A stretch of 64,000 nt of DNA from positions 151,172 to 215,171 of the forward strand of contig JAHHHH010000002.1 in assembly GCA_019359415.1 (NCBI GenBank). Direction: 5' to 3'. Under the pieces are notes generated by a model. It saw nothing but the letters and a program-made list of their open reading frames with translations. It had not been told where the DNA came from and made no database searches. A program made the translations under genes and the position numbers. This document shows, in pieces, positions 54,675 through 63,618 of the stretch (position 1 is the first letter of the stretch; every line of letters starts with the position of its first letter). This DNA is from Iphinoe sp. HA4291-MV1. Its GTDB lineage: Bacteria; Cyanobacteriota; Cyanobacteriia; Cyanobacteriales; Nostocaceae.

Positions 54675-55379
54675 ATGTCTTCGTTAGACCATGAACTGAT
54701 CAGAGCTACTGTTCGAGGAGATGCTACAGCAGTGACAAATCTCTTAGCTCAAGGGGCAAACGTCAATACAACCGGGGGAGTCACACCAGTTGGAGAGAGC
54801 AATACCGTACTCATGTGGGCAGCCGGAGAGGGTTATGCGAATGTGGTTAACGTCTTGCTGACTCATGGTGCAGATGTAAATGTCAAAAATGATGCTAACT
54901 ATACTGCTCTAATGTACGCTGCAGAGGGTGGGTATTCAGAAAGCGTCAATGCGTTACTAAATTATGGAGCCGATATCCATCCGAGAAACCACTATGGTGA
55001 GACTGTACTGATGTCCATTGCTCGATTTGGTCTGACAGATTTGATTCTGTGTCTGATTGATTTGGGGGCAGATGTACATGCAACTAATAAGATTGGCGAT
55101 ACGGCGCTGTACTTGGCAGTTGACAATGGGCAGTTTTACACTGTAAAGGCACTAATTGAACGAGGAGCCTCCGTGAATACACAGAATATTGGTGGCTGGA
55201 CTCCTCTAATGATGGCATCAGCAAGGGGAGATTTGGAGGTAATGGAACTCTTGCTGGCACATGGCGCAGACTTTCGTCCCAGAAACCGTTGGGGGGCAAC
55301 GGCATTGAGTGAAGCAAAGCAATCGTTCCGTCCCATCAGGGCGGCTCAAATATTGCAGCAGGCAGGCGCAACGGAGTGA
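54675..55379 (+). CDS. ankyrin-repeat protein
   Basis: This 234-residue protein consists of about six ankyrin repeats from residue ~5 to the end (for example NVLLTHGADVNVKNDANYTA, LNYGADIHPRNHYGETVLMS, ALIERGASVNTQNIGGWTPL). It starts MSSLDHELIRATVRGDATAV. There is no signal peptide or membrane segment. Ankyrin proteins bind other proteins. It is 13 bp after the unknown 157-residue protein, so the two are co-transcribed and may form a complex. The partner is unknown. Confidence 0.88.
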   Translation: MSSLDHELIRATVRGDATAVTNLLAQGANVNTTGGVTPVGESNTVLMWAAGEGYANVVNVLLTHGADVNVKNDANYTALMYAAEGGYSESVNALLNYGADIHPRNHYGETVLMSIARFGLTDLILCLIDLGADVHATNKIGDTALYLAVDNGQFYTVKALIERGASVNTQNIGGWTPLMMASARGDLEVMELLLAHGADFRPRNRWGATALSEAKQSFRPIRAAQILQQAGATE

Positions 55380-55595
55380 AGTTACACGACAAAACCTTAT
55401 ATAACAACTTTTTTACTCCTCAAATATCCTCTCTCTGAGGTTCTGTATCAGCAAATGTATTAAGTTCTGAATCTATACCGTCGGTAGGGTTAAGAACACT
55501 GAATCTGATCGTTACCGTTAGTAACGAGTAAGGTGATTTCTTTCACGCTAATCACCAAAAGACAAATCATTTGTTGAGTTTGGAAAAATTTAATC

Positions 55596-56066
55596 ATGAC
55601 ATCTGCTTACAAAAGCCAGCCAGAGGTGTACTCAGAAACCTTCAGAAGTCTTAATGTAGATAACAAGCTTGGCGTTCTGTGGTTTCTCTATATCAAGATG
55701 GGTGGCTCGACCAGACCGCAAGATCCCAGTGGTACAGCACCTGACAGTTCGGAACCACTATTCAATAAAGTCAAACAAAAGTCTCACGAAGAGCAACTCC
55801 AAGTGATGCGTGACCTGTTGACAGGAGCAGATACGGACGTTACTCAGGAATATAATTCTCTCACAAATAATACCAAGCTGGCTTTGTGGTACCAATTAGC
55901 TCAAGGCATGGAAAATTCTGAGATTATTCAGGTACCGTCCAGCTATCAACTTTCTCCTGATGCGAAAAAGTTGTTGTCCTTGGTCGAACCGATAGGATTT
56001 GAACAACAGTATGTTTTCTTGCGCGACTCGTTACTGTCAGACAATGGCAAGCCTTCTGTTGGTTAA
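55596..56066 (+). CDS. helical carotenoid protein (OCP N-terminal domain only)
   Basis: This 156-residue protein equals the all-helical carotenoid-binding N-terminal domain of orange carotenoid protein: VYSETFRSLNVDNKLGVLWF, LYIKMGGS, LFNKVKQKSHEEQLQVMRDL, NTKLALWYQLAQGM and IGFEQQYVFLRDSL. There is no C-terminal regulatory domain, so it is an HCP-type paralogue; such proteins bind carotenoid and, depending on clade, quench singlet oxygen or phycobilisome energy. The clade cannot be told by eye. It sits about 700 bp before cpeC, same strand, and 217 bp after the ankyrin gene. Confidence 0.85.
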   Translation: MTSAYKSQPEVYSETFRSLNVDNKLGVLWFLYIKMGGSTRPQDPSGTAPDSSEPLFNKVKQKSHEEQLQVMRDLLTGADTDVTQEYNSLTNNTKLALWYQLAQGMENSEIIQVPSSYQLSPDAKKLLSLVEPIGFEQQYVFLRDSLLSDNGKPSVG

Positions 56067-56760
56067 CTGTTTTTTTGAGCAATCCCTCAATGTTGCTTCT
56101 TGAGCGATAACCTTTAGAAGGACGATTTAAAAGTTATCCCAATAGGTAAGTCGTTAAAGTGGGTAATTCCGATCAGCACAAGTCGGTGTTACCCATTTAA
56201 TGTGTAGTGCTAGGTTATACTGTGATAGAGACACTTATCAGAGGTGGTACTAGTTGGTTTTAAAGTTTAACAAAAAACACTTCCTTAAAATTCTCATAAA
56301 CTTGAAAAATTAGTTAAGAAATATGAATACTTACATCTGGCGTAGGCGTAGCCCGTCGTAGACATCGCCCGCCTAGTGACTAAAATCCTAGATGCCAAGA
56401 TAATCAGTTTGAAAAAACTAAATTTGGACTGTTGTGGCTACAGCGGCTTTAAGCAACAGCGCTCTACGAGGGCTTAAGTGATGTCTCAGTGATGTCAAAC
56501 TGATGTAACTAATCTACACAATAAAACTTCACGATTCTTAATATTTTTGGTTACGACGTTATATGAAGATTGAGGGTGTGCAAAATATAAAACCTTGATA
56601 GAGAGTTAAAAAACTCATATAATTAGCAGTTTTTCTAACTCCTAGAGTTGATAAAAACTCTAAACTCTAAATTTGTTGCTTGAAAAAGCAATTCTTAATT
56701 TCCTTAATCTTTTGAGACAATTGCTCTGTTGCTTATGTCGTTAACCAGGAGATTTGCTTA
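56067..56760 (+). promoter_or_regulatory. region upstream of cpeC
   Basis: About 690 bp with no gene. A hairpin (GGGTAATTCCGA 56161-56172 / TCGGTGTTACCC 56183-56194, two mismatches) may terminate the HCP gene. A dispersed GGCGTAGGCGTAGCCCG piece lies near 56340. Closer to cpeC there is one TGTGCAA (56577-56583), a half of the inverted L-box, and CTTCACGATTC (56527-56537), resembling the CcaR G-box CTTTNCNATTT at all but two fixed positions. These sites are suggestive only. A good Shine-Dalgarno AGGAG precedes cpeC. Confidence 0.5.
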
Positions 56761-57609
56761 ATGCCTTTTGGACCAGCATCACGCTTAGGAGTTAGCGCCT
56801 TTGATGAAACCCCTCCGTTTGAGTGGGTTCCCGGTCGCTCTGACGCAGAAGCAGAAACCCTCATTCAAGCCGTTTATAGACAGGTGTTGGGCAATGCATA
56901 CGTTATGGAAAGTGAGCGGTTAGTAGTGCCAGAGTCACAACTTAAACGTGGCGAACTCAGTGTTCGTGAGTTCGTTCGGGCTGTAGCAAAGTCCGATCTC
57001 TACTTCTCCCGCTTTGCTGACTGTCCTCGCTATCGTTTTATCGAGCTAAACTTCCGGCATTTGCTCGGTCGCGCTCCCAACAGCTACGATGAAATGAAGG
57101 CTCACAGTGCCATCCTGGATACAGGTGACTTTGAAGCTGAAATCGACTCCTACCTTGACAGCGACGAATATCAGAACACCTTCGGTGAAAACCTGGTGCC
57201 TTACATCCGGGGCTATAAGACCGATGCATTGAGCCATATGATCGGCTTTACCCATACCTTCCAGTTGGTGCGAGGTGCTTCCACTAGCTCTCTCAAGGCA
57301 GATTTGGCAGGTAAGTCTCCGAAACTCAACTCATTAGTCATTAATGCAACACCAACCCCTGTCGTTCCACCAGGGACAACCTTCCGCAACCCGCCAGTAG
57401 GCGCGCGTGTCCGGCTTGGTGCGGGAGCCAGCGACGAAGGTAAGGTTTATCGCATTGAAGTCACTGGCTACCGTTCAAACGCGGTTAACCGAGTTTCCAA
57501 GTTCCGCCGCAGCAATCAGGTTTATTTGGTGCCATTCGATAAGCTATCGGAAGAGTATCAACGGATTCACAAACAGGGTGGTGTTATCGCTAGTATCACA
57601 CCTGTATAA
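56761..57609 (+). CDS. cpeC: phycoerythrin-associated rod linker CpeC
   Basis: This 282-residue phycobilisome linker places phycoerythrin hexamers in the rod. Residues ~25-170 form the linker (PF00427) domain: [77 protein letters not shown]. Residues ~220-282 form a CpcD-like domain (VYRIEVTGYRSN... QVYLVPFDKLSEEYQRIHKQ). Its size and place at the head of cpeC-D-E-S-T-R match the Fremyella operon. AGGAG nine nt before ATG. The assignment as CpeC rather than a phycocyanin linker rests on the downstream cpeS, cpeT and cpeR. Confidence 0.88.
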   Translation: MPFGPASRLGVSAFDETPPFEWVPGRSDAEAETLIQAVYRQVLGNAYVMESERLVVPESQLKRGELSVREFVRAVAKSDLYFSRFADCPRYRFIELNFRHLLGRAPNSYDEMKAHSAILDTGDFEAEIDSYLDSDEYQNTFGENLVPYIRGYKTDALSHMIGFTHTFQLVRGASTSSLKADLAGKSPKLNSLVINATPTPVVPPGTTFRNPPVGARVRLGAGASDEGKVYRIEVTGYRSNAVNRVSKFRRSNQVYLVPFDKLSEEYQRIHKQGGVIASITPV

Positions 57610-57853
57610 AAATAGTGAATCGTCTGCCTAGGGACACTTGGTGGACGTTAAACTAAAATGCCTGCTGACTCGTCTGACGGGGGCTAGGGAGAATACTAGT
57701 TTTCCTTTTGTCTAGTTAAGAGGGGATGAAGCAGGAAGTTCCAGGAGATGACTTTTGGAATTCCCAACCTCAACCGCAAGGTAGGTTGGGGAAATGTCAA
57801 TAACTGAGTTTTGAATTCTGAGTCAAACAAGTTTTAAGAGTATTCGCTTAATT

Positions 57854-58609
57854 ATGGCAACAATAACACCGATAGAACTTTGGTCCACTAGCACTATGGA
57901 AGACGTGCTCTCAGCAATCCGGGCAGTCTACAATCAGGTTTTAGGCAATCCCCATGTGATGGAAACTGAGCGATTAGTGACGGCAGAATCACAATTGAAG
58001 GATAATACTATCTCTGTACGGGAGTTTGTCCGGGCAGTTGGTAAGTCCGATTTCTACCGCTCTCGTTATTTTGAACAGTGTGCTCCCTACCGTTTTGTGG
58101 AACTGAACTTCAAGCACTTCCTTGGTCGTCCGCCTCAGTCCCAAGCGGAAATTTCTGAACACATAATTCGTTGCGTAGAAGAAGGATACGACGCTGAAAT
58201 CGATTCCTACATCGACAGCGAAGAGTACCTGCTGGCATTTGGCGAAAATGTTGTACCTTATAATCGTGGGGCGAAAACAGAGGTTGGGCAGAGCCAGGTT
58301 ACGTACAACCGTATGTTTGCTCTAGATCGTGGTCCTTCTCAAATCAGTAGCGCGGTTAAGTCGTCTCGACTAGTTTATGCAGTGGCAACCAACAGCCCGA
58401 ACAAGATAAAACCAGCAGATGTTAACCTCGGTGGTTCGGGTGAAGCGAACAAAAAGAAATTCAAGATTCTGGTGCAGGGTTCCAAGTTTGATAGCCCTCG
58501 TCGGTTCAGCACCACCGAATACATTGTTCCTGGTGACCGCATGACCCCTCAAATTCAATGGATTAACCGCAGCGGTGGTAAGATTGTCAGCATCACTGAA
58601 ATTGTCTAG
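57854..58609 (+). CDS. cpeD: phycoerythrin-associated rod linker CpeD
   Basis: This 251-residue linker has a PF00427 domain ([76 protein letters not shown]) and a C-terminal CpcD-like domain (KKFKILVQGSKFDSPRRFST... WINRSGGKIVSITEIV). It is the second of three linkers. There is no clear Shine-Dalgarno. The 244-bp spacer to cpeC contains a hairpin (CCCAACCT 57763-57770 / AGGTTGGG 57783-57790). An 11-bp hairpin follows the gene. Confidence 0.85.
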   Translation: MATITPIELWSTSTMEDVLSAIRAVYNQVLGNPHVMETERLVTAESQLKDNTISVREFVRAVGKSDFYRSRYFEQCAPYRFVELNFKHFLGRPPQSQAEISEHIIRCVEEGYDAEIDSYIDSEEYLLAFGENVVPYNRGAKTEVGQSQVTYNRMFALDRGPSQISSAVKSSRLVYAVATNSPNKIKPADVNLGGSGEANKKKFKILVQGSKFDSPRRFSTTEYIVPGDRMTPQIQWINRSGGKIVSITEIV

Positions 58610-58625
58610 GCTTTCAACCTTGAAA

Positions 58626-58652
58626 AATTGCAAAGGCATGTCCTTTGCAATT
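58626..58652 (+). other. 11-bp hairpin after cpeD
   Basis: AATTGCAAAGG (58626-58636) pairs perfectly with 58642-58652 around a five-base loop, 17 nt after the cpeD stop. There is no T-run, so it is more likely an mRNA stability or processing element inside the operon than a full terminator. Confidence 0.55.
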
Positions 58653-58892
58653 CTAGAGAGCGATGCTCACGCTGGGAGCAGCACAAGGGGTGATCAAAAA
58701 GAACCTTGAAGATCTCGTTCAAGAGATTGAAGTTTAGATAACATTGTGCTAGAGACTATGTGCAATGACCAGTTGAGCCGTTCCATTGGAAATTACTCAT
58801 ACCAATCATTGCCGTAGAAATTGAAAATTAGTTTTGAACCTATAGTCTAATCAGCTTTGAGATGATTTTCCCTTTTGCCGACTAAATTATGA

Positions 58893-58935
58893 GAGCGATC
58901 GCCCAAGGGGCACTGCGCTACGAGTGCGATCGCTC
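58893..58935. repeat. HIP1-bounded palindromic repeat in the cpeD-cpeE spacer
   Basis: GAGCGATCGC at the left and GCGATCGCTC at the right bound a core CCAAGGGGCACTGCGCTACG. Same family as the copies at 16325-16364 and 33629-33665. It lies about 45 bp before cpeE, inside the linker operon. Confidence 0.75.
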
Positions 58936-58982
58936 AACTGTATCAAACTGAGCAATAAAAACTCATTTTAGGAGGAACTACA

Positions 58983-59747
58983 ATGGCACTTTGGATTGCA
59001 GATTTGGATTCTGTTGAACTGCGCTCCAACACTTCAGAGGATGATCTACAGACGATCATTCGGGGAGTCTATCGGCAAGTACTGGGCAATGCCCACGTCA
59101 TGGAAAGCCAGCGCCTTACCAGTGCAGAATCCTTTCTGCGGAATGGTGATACTACCGTTCGAGAATTTGTGAGAGCCGTTGCCCAATCCGAACTCTACCG
59201 CTCGTTGTTTTTTGAGACTTCATCCTCCTACCGTTTCATTGAATTGAACTTCAAGCATCTGTTAGGGCGTGCTCCGGCTGATCAGGCTGAGATTTCGGAA
59301 CATGTTCTAATCTACAATCAGCAGGGCTACGAAGCTGAGATTAACTCCTACATTGACAGTGATGAGTACACCCAGAGTTTTGGAGAAAACGTGGTTCCTT
59401 ACTCACGCGGTAATCGTACTCAAACTGGCATTAAAAATGTCGGCTTTAATCGCACCTTTGCTCTAGATCGAGGATATGCTGCCTATGACGCCGCTAGCAA
59501 AAAGGCGAAATTGATTAGCGACGTAGGGAGTAACCTTCCGACTAAAATCAAATTCCCAGCATCTGGCTTTGGAGCTTACAGCAATACCGGCAAGCGTTTC
59601 CGGATTACTGCTGCCAAGGCTAGCTTTAATCCTCGGGTGAAGCAGGGCAATGTCACCTTTGAAGTAGGCTATGACCAAATGTCGCAGAAGATTCAGAACA
59701 TCCACAAGACTGGCGGCAAGATCCTTAGTATTACTGAAGTTGCCTAG
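58983..59747 (+). CDS. cpeE: phycoerythrin-associated rod linker CpeE
   Basis: This 254-residue third rod linker carries the linker domain ([80 protein letters not shown]) and a C-terminal CpcD-like domain ([20 protein letters not shown]... [15 protein letters not shown]). A strong Shine-Dalgarno AGGAGG lies seven nt before ATG. The spacer before it carries a HIP1-bounded repeat; the 260-bp spacer after it carries the inverted CAGTTATCAGT/ACTGATAACTG pair. Confidence 0.86.
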   Translation: MALWIADLDSVELRSNTSEDDLQTIIRGVYRQVLGNAHVMESQRLTSAESFLRNGDTTVREFVRAVAQSELYRSLFFETSSSYRFIELNFKHLLGRAPADQAEISEHVLIYNQQGYEAEINSYIDSDEYTQSFGENVVPYSRGNRTQTGIKNVGFNRTFALDRGYAAYDAASKKAKLISDVGSNLPTKIKFPASGFGAYSNTGKRFRITAAKASFNPRVKQGNVTFEVGYDQMSQKIQNIHKTGGKILSITEVA

Positions 59748-59778
59748 AGAATAATGAGGACTCAGCCATGAGTCAATA

Positions 59779-59892
59779 GTTGTCAGTTATCAGTTATCAG
59801 TAAACAGTAAGATCTATGCTGCACCCCAAGTAACTCTGATGCGGGGAAACTGGTTCTCCTGTTAGATTATCACCTTGGTAACTGATAACTGT
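59779..59892 (+). other. imperfect inverted repeat in the cpeE-cpeS spacer
   Basis: CAGTTATCAGTTATCAGT-type units (59783-59803) face GGTAACTGATAACTG (59876-59892) about 75 bp away. It could attenuate transcription from linker genes into the lyase and regulator genes, or be a dispersed repeat. Confidence 0.45.
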
Positions 59893-60007
59893 TTTTACTC
59901 TCGTCTAAGAATGGTAATAAGTCTGGAACGTTTTAGAATCGGCGGCGAGGTGGCAAACAAACACCCAAAAAGTATTGGGTTTTTCTGTTGCTCTTAAAAT
60001 TCATTGC

Positions 60008-60556
60008 ATGAAACTGATGGATATTACGCAGTTTGTTGAGCTTTCAATTGGGCGTTGGCGATCGCAGCGCAGTGCCCATCATTTGGCATTTAGCCACTTT
60101 GAAGCTGTACAATCGGTTATTGATATCATTGCACTCTCACCTGACGCTCCAGCTGTTATCGCTCTGTGTAAGTCATACAATATTGACAGAACCCAGATAG
60201 TATCTCCCTTTCAGATGACTTGGGAGGGACAATCGGATTGGGATGAGGAGAACGCAGAGATAAAGGGGAGTAGTATCTTGGTACCAGTTCCCGATCCTAA
60301 TGTCCCCCATCGGGGCAAATTACTTAGAGATCAAGGATATGCTGAAACCGTAGCAGCAGCTGGTGACTATCACCTGACAGAAGACGGGACGTTTGTGCTG
60401 CTCACGACATATGATCGGGCGGCGGCTGAGGAAAAAATTTGGTTTGCCAATCCAAACTTACGATTTCGGGTATCATTCATCAAAACCAGTGGTGGAAGTG
60501 GAGTGGTAACTGCATCCTTTGCCTCAGAAATTCGTTCGTTGTCCAGTAATAAGTAG
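60008..60556 (+). CDS. cpeS: phycobiliprotein lyase, CpeS family
   Basis: This ~182-residue lyase attaches phycoerythrobilin to cysteine of phycoerythrin subunits (Cys-82-type sites in characterised members). It has MDITQFVELSIGRWRSQRSA, HHLAFSHFEAVQS, then YTVLTTYDR-like (FVLLTTYDRAAAEEKIWFAN) and LRFRVSFIKTSGG. ATG 60008 is used; the ATG at 60017 aligns better with known starts and is equally possible. It follows cpeE and precedes cpeT, as in cpeCDESTR. Confidence 0.88.
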   Translation: MKLMDITQFVELSIGRWRSQRSAHHLAFSHFEAVQSVIDIIALSPDAPAVIALCKSYNIDRTQIVSPFQMTWEGQSDWDEENAEIKGSSILVPVPDPNVPHRGKLLRDQGYAETVAAAGDYHLTEDGTFVLLTTYDRAAAEEKIWFANPNLRFRVSFIKTSGGSGVVTASFASEIRSLSSNK

Positions 60557-60688
60557 CCACCATGAACTCGCGTACACAAAGACGGGTGACAATTAGGAGT
60601 CATTCGGATTAAAAATGCAAAATTAAAAGCTAAAAATGAATAAGTTCCAATTTTTAATTGTCTGAAATAACCCTCACAACACGTGATC

Positions 60689-61294
60689 ATGACTTCAGTA
60701 AAAGCCAATGATTTAACAACGCTGGCTCAGTGGATGGCAGGTGATTTCAGCAATTACAAGCAATCCTACGAAAAGCCTCAGCAATTCGCTCATATCCACA
60801 TCTTTTTTCGTCCCTTACCCTTTGAGTTTTTTAACACGATTGGTTTTTACTCGGAACAGGTTTACGATCACGACTTGTGGAGTCCCTATCGTCAGGGAGT
60901 GCATCGATTAGTTGACCAGGGAAATCAAATTTATATTGAAAATTACGGTCTTAACGATCCATTGCTCTATGCAGGAGCAGCACGGGAATTAAGCATTCTC
61001 AACAACCTTAGACCTGATTGCATCGAACGACGGTATCACTGCTCTATGATTTTCAAACGAGAGGGCGAGATGTTTCGAGGCTGTGTAGAGCCAGGAAACA
61101 ATTGCCTAATCGAGCGAAAGGGCTGTTTGACCTATCTGATCAGTGATGTGGAGCTTACGGCAACAACGTGGGTTAGCCTTGATAAAGGTATGGATGTCAA
61201 TACCCATCAACAAGTCTGGGGGTCTACCTTTGGACCGTTACGGTTTGAAAAGCGTGAAAGTTTTGCAAATGAACTTCCCCTGGATCGTCTTTGA
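60689..61294 (+). CDS. cpeT: chromophore lyase CpcT/CpeT family
   Basis: This 201-residue protein starts MTSVKANDLTTLAQWMAGDF. Family features are AHIHIFFRPLPF, IGFYSEQVYDHDLWSPYRQG, EEYHCSMIF-like (ERRYHCSMIFKREGEMFRG), and CVEPGNNCLIERKGC. CpcT family members attach bilins to Cys-153-type positions or act as chaperone-like helpers; CpeT of phycoerythrin operons is related. A GTG two codons upstream is an alternative start. It is 12 bp from cpeR. Confidence 0.88.
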   Translation: MTSVKANDLTTLAQWMAGDFSNYKQSYEKPQQFAHIHIFFRPLPFEFFNTIGFYSEQVYDHDLWSPYRQGVHRLVDQGNQIYIENYGLNDPLLYAGAARELSILNNLRPDCIERRYHCSMIFKREGEMFRGCVEPGNNCLIERKGCLTYLISDVELTATTWVSLDKGMDVNTHQQVWGSTFGPLRFEKRESFANELPLDRL

Positions 61295-61306
61295 AGCAAC
61301 AGTTTT

Positions 61307-61657
61307 ATGAACGCATTGGGTGAGCAAACGGAAGCTGGGGTAAAAATAGGAATGTTGCCGCCGGAAGCTGAAAAAAAGATGCAATGCTGGATCCGGAGCC
61401 GACATCTGATCTGTTCAGGAAATTTTTTTGTTTTTGAATCAGTTGATTACAGTGCGGTTGAACGATTTTCAGAGTGTATTGCAGCGCTGGGAGGGGCGTT
61501 ATTATCCATTGAACCCATTGGCAAAATCTGGATGGGCGATCATCGTCAGGTGATTCTTTATCGAGCGAAGGCAAGTTTACATACACCTCACCATACCTTA
61601 AAACAATACTGGCTGAAATACGGTGGTTTTCGCACAAGATTTGATGAACGTGTTTAG
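61307..61657 (+). CDS. cpeR: phycoerythrin operon activator CpeR
   Basis: This 116-residue protein starts MNALGEQTEAGVKIGMLPPE. Conserved parts are MQCWIRSRHLICSGNFFVFE, FSECIAALGGALLSIEPIGK and QVILYRAKASLHTPHHTLKQ. In Fremyella diplosiphon CpeR is made from the cpeCDESTR transcript and is required to activate cpeBA in green light. Its distance from cpeT (12 bp) fits co-transcription. This assignment strongly supports the phycoerythrin identity of the upstream linkers. Confidence 0.9.
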   Translation: MNALGEQTEAGVKIGMLPPEAEKKMQCWIRSRHLICSGNFFVFESVDYSAVERFSECIAALGGALLSIEPIGKIWMGDHRQVILYRAKASLHTPHHTLKQYWLKYGGFRTRFDERV

Positions 61658-61932
61658 CACGGGAGCATAGCCACAAGCGGTGAGAGGTAAGAGGTGGGTT
61701 GCTTTTGCTATAGAGCATTCAAACGATCTTCAAAAATATAACAATCTTTTGCGATCACCCGGAAGGGCGCGGTGCTCAGCGTCGTTGCATAAATATTTTT
61801 TCCAACAGGATCTTGATGTTTTCAAGCGGCTTTTGCAACATAGCTTTGAAATCGCATTTTTATAATTATATCATTAAATGCACATTTACGCCATGCTGTA
61901 CCAAAGATTTCTCAATATTCAACACTTTTGAT
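61658..61932. other. cpeR-porin spacer
   Basis: About 275 bp. It contains a repeat piece GGAAGGGCGCGGTGCTCAGC (about 61760-61782), of the type found at cyanobacterial IS ends. The porin promoter is expected in the AT-rich right part. No gene. Confidence 0.4.
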
Positions 61933-63618
61933 ATGATTAAACTTTTTTGCAAAACTTTAATAATTGCCTTCACTGTCTATTGCAGTGTGCAGTTGCTGAA
62001 AACGAAAGCTCTGGCTATAGATTCCTCAGTTAGCGAGCAACCAACTGCTTCACCCGCTCCTACTGTTGTGGAGCAGATGTGGTCACAACCAGTTGGTGAA
62101 GTGCAGGGCGCTCCTCAGTCATCAAAAGAAACCACTCAGATGGCACAGGTAACCTCAGTCTCTGAGCTAACCGACGTACAGCCCACGGATTGGGCATTTG
62201 GGGCACTACAGTCATTGGTAGAGCGGTATGGCTGTATTGAAGGTTATCCAAATAGCACCTATCGAGGTAACCGAGCGATGAGTCGCTACGAGTTTGCTGC
62301 TGGGTTAAATAAATGTTTGGAGCAGATTAGCGAACTGATAACCACACAAACGACTTCTGGTGTGAGTAAAGAAGACCTAGCTAAACTGGAGCGGCTGCAA
62401 AAAGATTTCGCCTCAGAACTAGAGAATCTAAGAGGTCGCGTGGATACTTTGGAAGCTCATACAGCAAGCTTAGAGCAACAGCAGTTTTCCACAACCACCA
62501 AGCTGAGCGGTCAGGTGTTAACCTATTTGGGAAATGCTTGGGGTGAAAATGCAGGCAAGGCGAATAACACTGCATTGGGCTATCGAGCCACACTCAACTT
62601 CAATACCAGCTTCACAGGTAAAGATAACTTGGCTGTCTCCCTGCGAGCCATCAATTTAAGACGACTTGACACCGCTACGAAATTTCCTGAAGGTTCTTTG
62701 AGCGGTAGCACCGATGAAACTCGTTTTCTTCCAAGCAGTATATCTGGGGATGGGGATATTAGCCTCAGCGACTTACAATACAAGTTTCCGGTAGGCGACA
62801 AACTGGTGGTTTTTCTAGATGCATTTTCTGGCGATAGACTTCTGACAGAACCCATCACGCCTTTATCTAGTCCGGCTACGGGTGCCATAACAAACTTTGG
62901 TTCACTCAACCCCTTCAGTTATCCCGTTGGTCAGCAGACAGGAATTGGTTTGCAATGGACAGCCGCTAACTGGCTCAACATTGACGTCTCTGTTTCAAGA
63001 GAAGACGAGACAAACGATCCGGCTGTGGGACTGTTCGGTGGCGGCGGCTACGCAGCTTCTGTCCGACCAGTGATCACTCTCGGTTCGCTTCGGTTGGCTT
63101 TTCCTTTTGTCCACTTCTACTCCCGTGAGTTTGGAGTTGATACGCTCGCCGGTAGTAACGCTGCTAAACTCCTTGGGGCAGGTCCGGTTGTCGGTAATAG
63201 TTATGATGTTTCATTCAACTATAGAATTACGCCAAAGCTCACCTTCGGTGGTTCAGTAGGCCATATCGCTGCACGTACCTTGGGAGACGGGACTAAGGGA
63301 AATGCTCAGCTGTGGGACTATCGCTTCAATTTGGTTTTTTTTGACGTGGGCAAAAAGGGAAACTTAGCTGCTTTAATCTTTGGAATGCAACCCAGGCTGA
63401 CAGGTACGAGCAATGCGGCGCTAGCTGGTGCGATTGGTTTACCACCGGGGCAGAGGAGCGATCGCAACGTTGGATTTCACATCGAAGCCTTTTACACGCA
63501 TCGGCTGAGCGACAATATCACCATTACCTCAGGTATTGTATGGTTGACGGCTCCTAACCACGATGAACGCAACTCTGATGTCATTGTTGGGGTCATTAGA
63601 ACCGCCTTCCAGTTTTAG
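61933..63618 (+). CDS. SLH/OprB-type outer-membrane porin
   Basis: This ~561-residue protein starts MIKLFCKTLIIAFTVYCSVQ, a signal peptide, probably cut after KALA. It has an S-layer-homology domain (VQPTDWAFGALQSLVERYGC, MSRYEFAAGLNKCLEQI, residues ~75-140) and a coiled coil (KLERLQKDFASELENLRGRV, ~180-215). The remainder is an OprB-like beta-barrel ending in an aromatic residue (GVIRTAFQF). This is the layout of cyanobacterial SLH porins, some involved in iron or small-solute uptake; the substrate is not predictable. The open frame begins 40 codons earlier but the signal peptide fixes the ATG at 61933. Confidence 0.92.
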   Translation: MIKLFCKTLIIAFTVYCSVQLLKTKALAIDSSVSEQPTASPAPTVVEQMWSQPVGEVQGAPQSSKETTQMAQVTSVSELTDVQPTDWAFGALQSLVERYGCIEGYPNSTYRGNRAMSRYEFAAGLNKCLEQISELITTQTTSGVSKEDLAKLERLQKDFASELENLRGRVDTLEAHTASLEQQQFSTTTKLSGQVLTYLGNAWGENAGKANNTALGYRATLNFNTSFTGKDNLAVSLRAINLRRLDTATKFPEGSLSGSTDETRFLPSSISGDGDISLSDLQYKFPVGDKLVVFLDAFSGDRLLTEPITPLSSPATGAITNFGSLNPFSYPVGQQTGIGLQWTAANWLNIDVSVSREDETNDPAVGLFGGGGYAASVRPVITLGSLRLAFPFVHFYSREFGVDTLAGSNAAKLLGAGPVVGNSYDVSFNYRITPKLTFGGSVGHIAARTLGDGTKGNAQLWDYRFNLVFFDVGKKGNLAALIFGMQPRLTGTSNAALAGAIGLPPGQRSDRNVGFHIEAFYTHRLSDNITITSGIVWLTAPNHDERNSDVIVGVIRTAFQF

